Source: a virus. From it: 29,881 nucleotides of DNA. The stretch's first letter is position 1, and each line of letters starts with the position of its first letter. The position numbers were made by a program, and so were the translations under genes. The stretch spans positions 1 to 29,881 of IMG/VR virus record IMGVR_UViG_3300030103_004019; one strand, 5' to 3'. Below are positions 29,745-29,881 of this stretch, in pieces. The notes below the pieces were generated by a model, which did not search any database, was not told the origin of the DNA, and saw nothing but the letters and a program-made list of their open reading frames with translations.

Positions 29745-29881
29745 TGCTGTACAGATGCGCTGACTGTGGATGCACAGAGATAAAAGGATTAGGGATCATC
29801 CACATCAACAGTGGAGACCTGATTGAGTACCAGGATCACCTGGGATTTTGGTGTGAGATCTGTGGTGACATTGAGCACCTT
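29744..29881 (+). CDS. Zinc-ribbon protein, truncated by the window edge
   Basis: The ATG at 29744 overlaps the previous stop (TGATG), with GGAGG (29734-29738) upstream. The visible 46 residues hold RCADCGC near the start and WCEICGD near the end, C-x2-C pairs about 30 residues apart, the layout of a small zinc ribbon. The frame runs open to the last base. In a circular molecule it would continue into 1-108. It would then end about 50 bases inside the small terminase gene, consistent with the genome's overlapping style. Confidence 0.6.
   Translation, partial: MLYRCADCGCTEIKGLGIIHINSGDLIEYQDHLGFWCEICGDIEHL

Noticed and set aside
1-29881. Integrase, tRNA genes, insertion sequences or CRISPR arrays
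   Set aside because: None could be supported; no recombinase motif, cloverleaf-like sequence, transposase or spaced direct repeats were seen.

Overview
The window reads as a nearly complete (possibly complete) genome of a tailed dsDNA phage with a siphovirus-like plan. It carries packaging, head, head-tail joining, tail with a tape measure, lysis and replication modules, almost all on the + strand, with dense gene packing and many ATGA/TGATG/TTGA start-stop overlaps. No integrase, tRNA, transposase or CRISPR array was seen. Several traits recall uncultured aquatic/marine phages: a repeat-built fibre protein with 'YDSSNG' units, a DUF5824-like basic protein, and a small basic protein with an 'AWALWGG' motif. 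The host cannot be named; the Amidase_3-type endolysin fits a diderm bacterium but does not prove it.

Layout. (1) 60-5093, packaging with DNA modification: small terminase, a C5-cytosine methyltransferase, a small membrane protein, a Cys-rich micro-ORF, an HTH protein, a beta-class adenine/N4-cytosine methyltransferase and the large terminase. (2) 5093-9211, portal, scaffold-like protein, two small beta proteins and a repeat-built fibre-like protein, closed by a terminator. (3) 9261-9793, a minus-strand island with a DUF5824-like basic protein. (4) 9913-13302, major capsid protein, a hairpin/terminator, connector and completion proteins, and major tail protein. (5) 13328-21666, tail assembly chaperones with a -1 programmed frameshift signal (TTTTTTG at 13660), a gp10-like protein, tape measure, a large Asp-box/lectin-like tail protein and a hub-like protein. 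(6) 21679-22514, endolysin and holin candidate. (7) 22507-23010, a minus-strand orphan of unknown function. (8) 23153-28752, the early/replication region: three genes with near-identical CAA-rich leaders, a chain of very small coupled genes, HTH protein, RusA-like resolvase, archaeo-eukaryotic-type primase with a zinc ribbon, a RecA/Sak4-like ATPase, a VirE-like SF3-type helicase and a double-HTH protein, closed by a strong terminator. (9) 28855-29078, a gene-free AT-rich region with six copies of TGCCAGAT inside a perfect 20-bp inverted repeat, the best candidate for a replication origin or operator cluster. (10) 29058-29881, a minus-strand basic protein, a small + strand gene and a zinc-ribbon gene cut by the window edge, whose frame continues open into base 1 if the molecule is circular.

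How it works together. The phage seems to prime and unwind its own DNA (primase and helicase), handle recombination and branched DNA (Sak4-like ATPase, RusA) and borrow the host polymerase. It may protect its DNA with two methyltransferases lodged between the terminase subunits. The most unusual features are a second, motif-bearing reading frame inside the cytosine methyltransferase gene (905-1576), the TGCCAGAT repeat cluster, and the frameshift signal with a well-placed stem.
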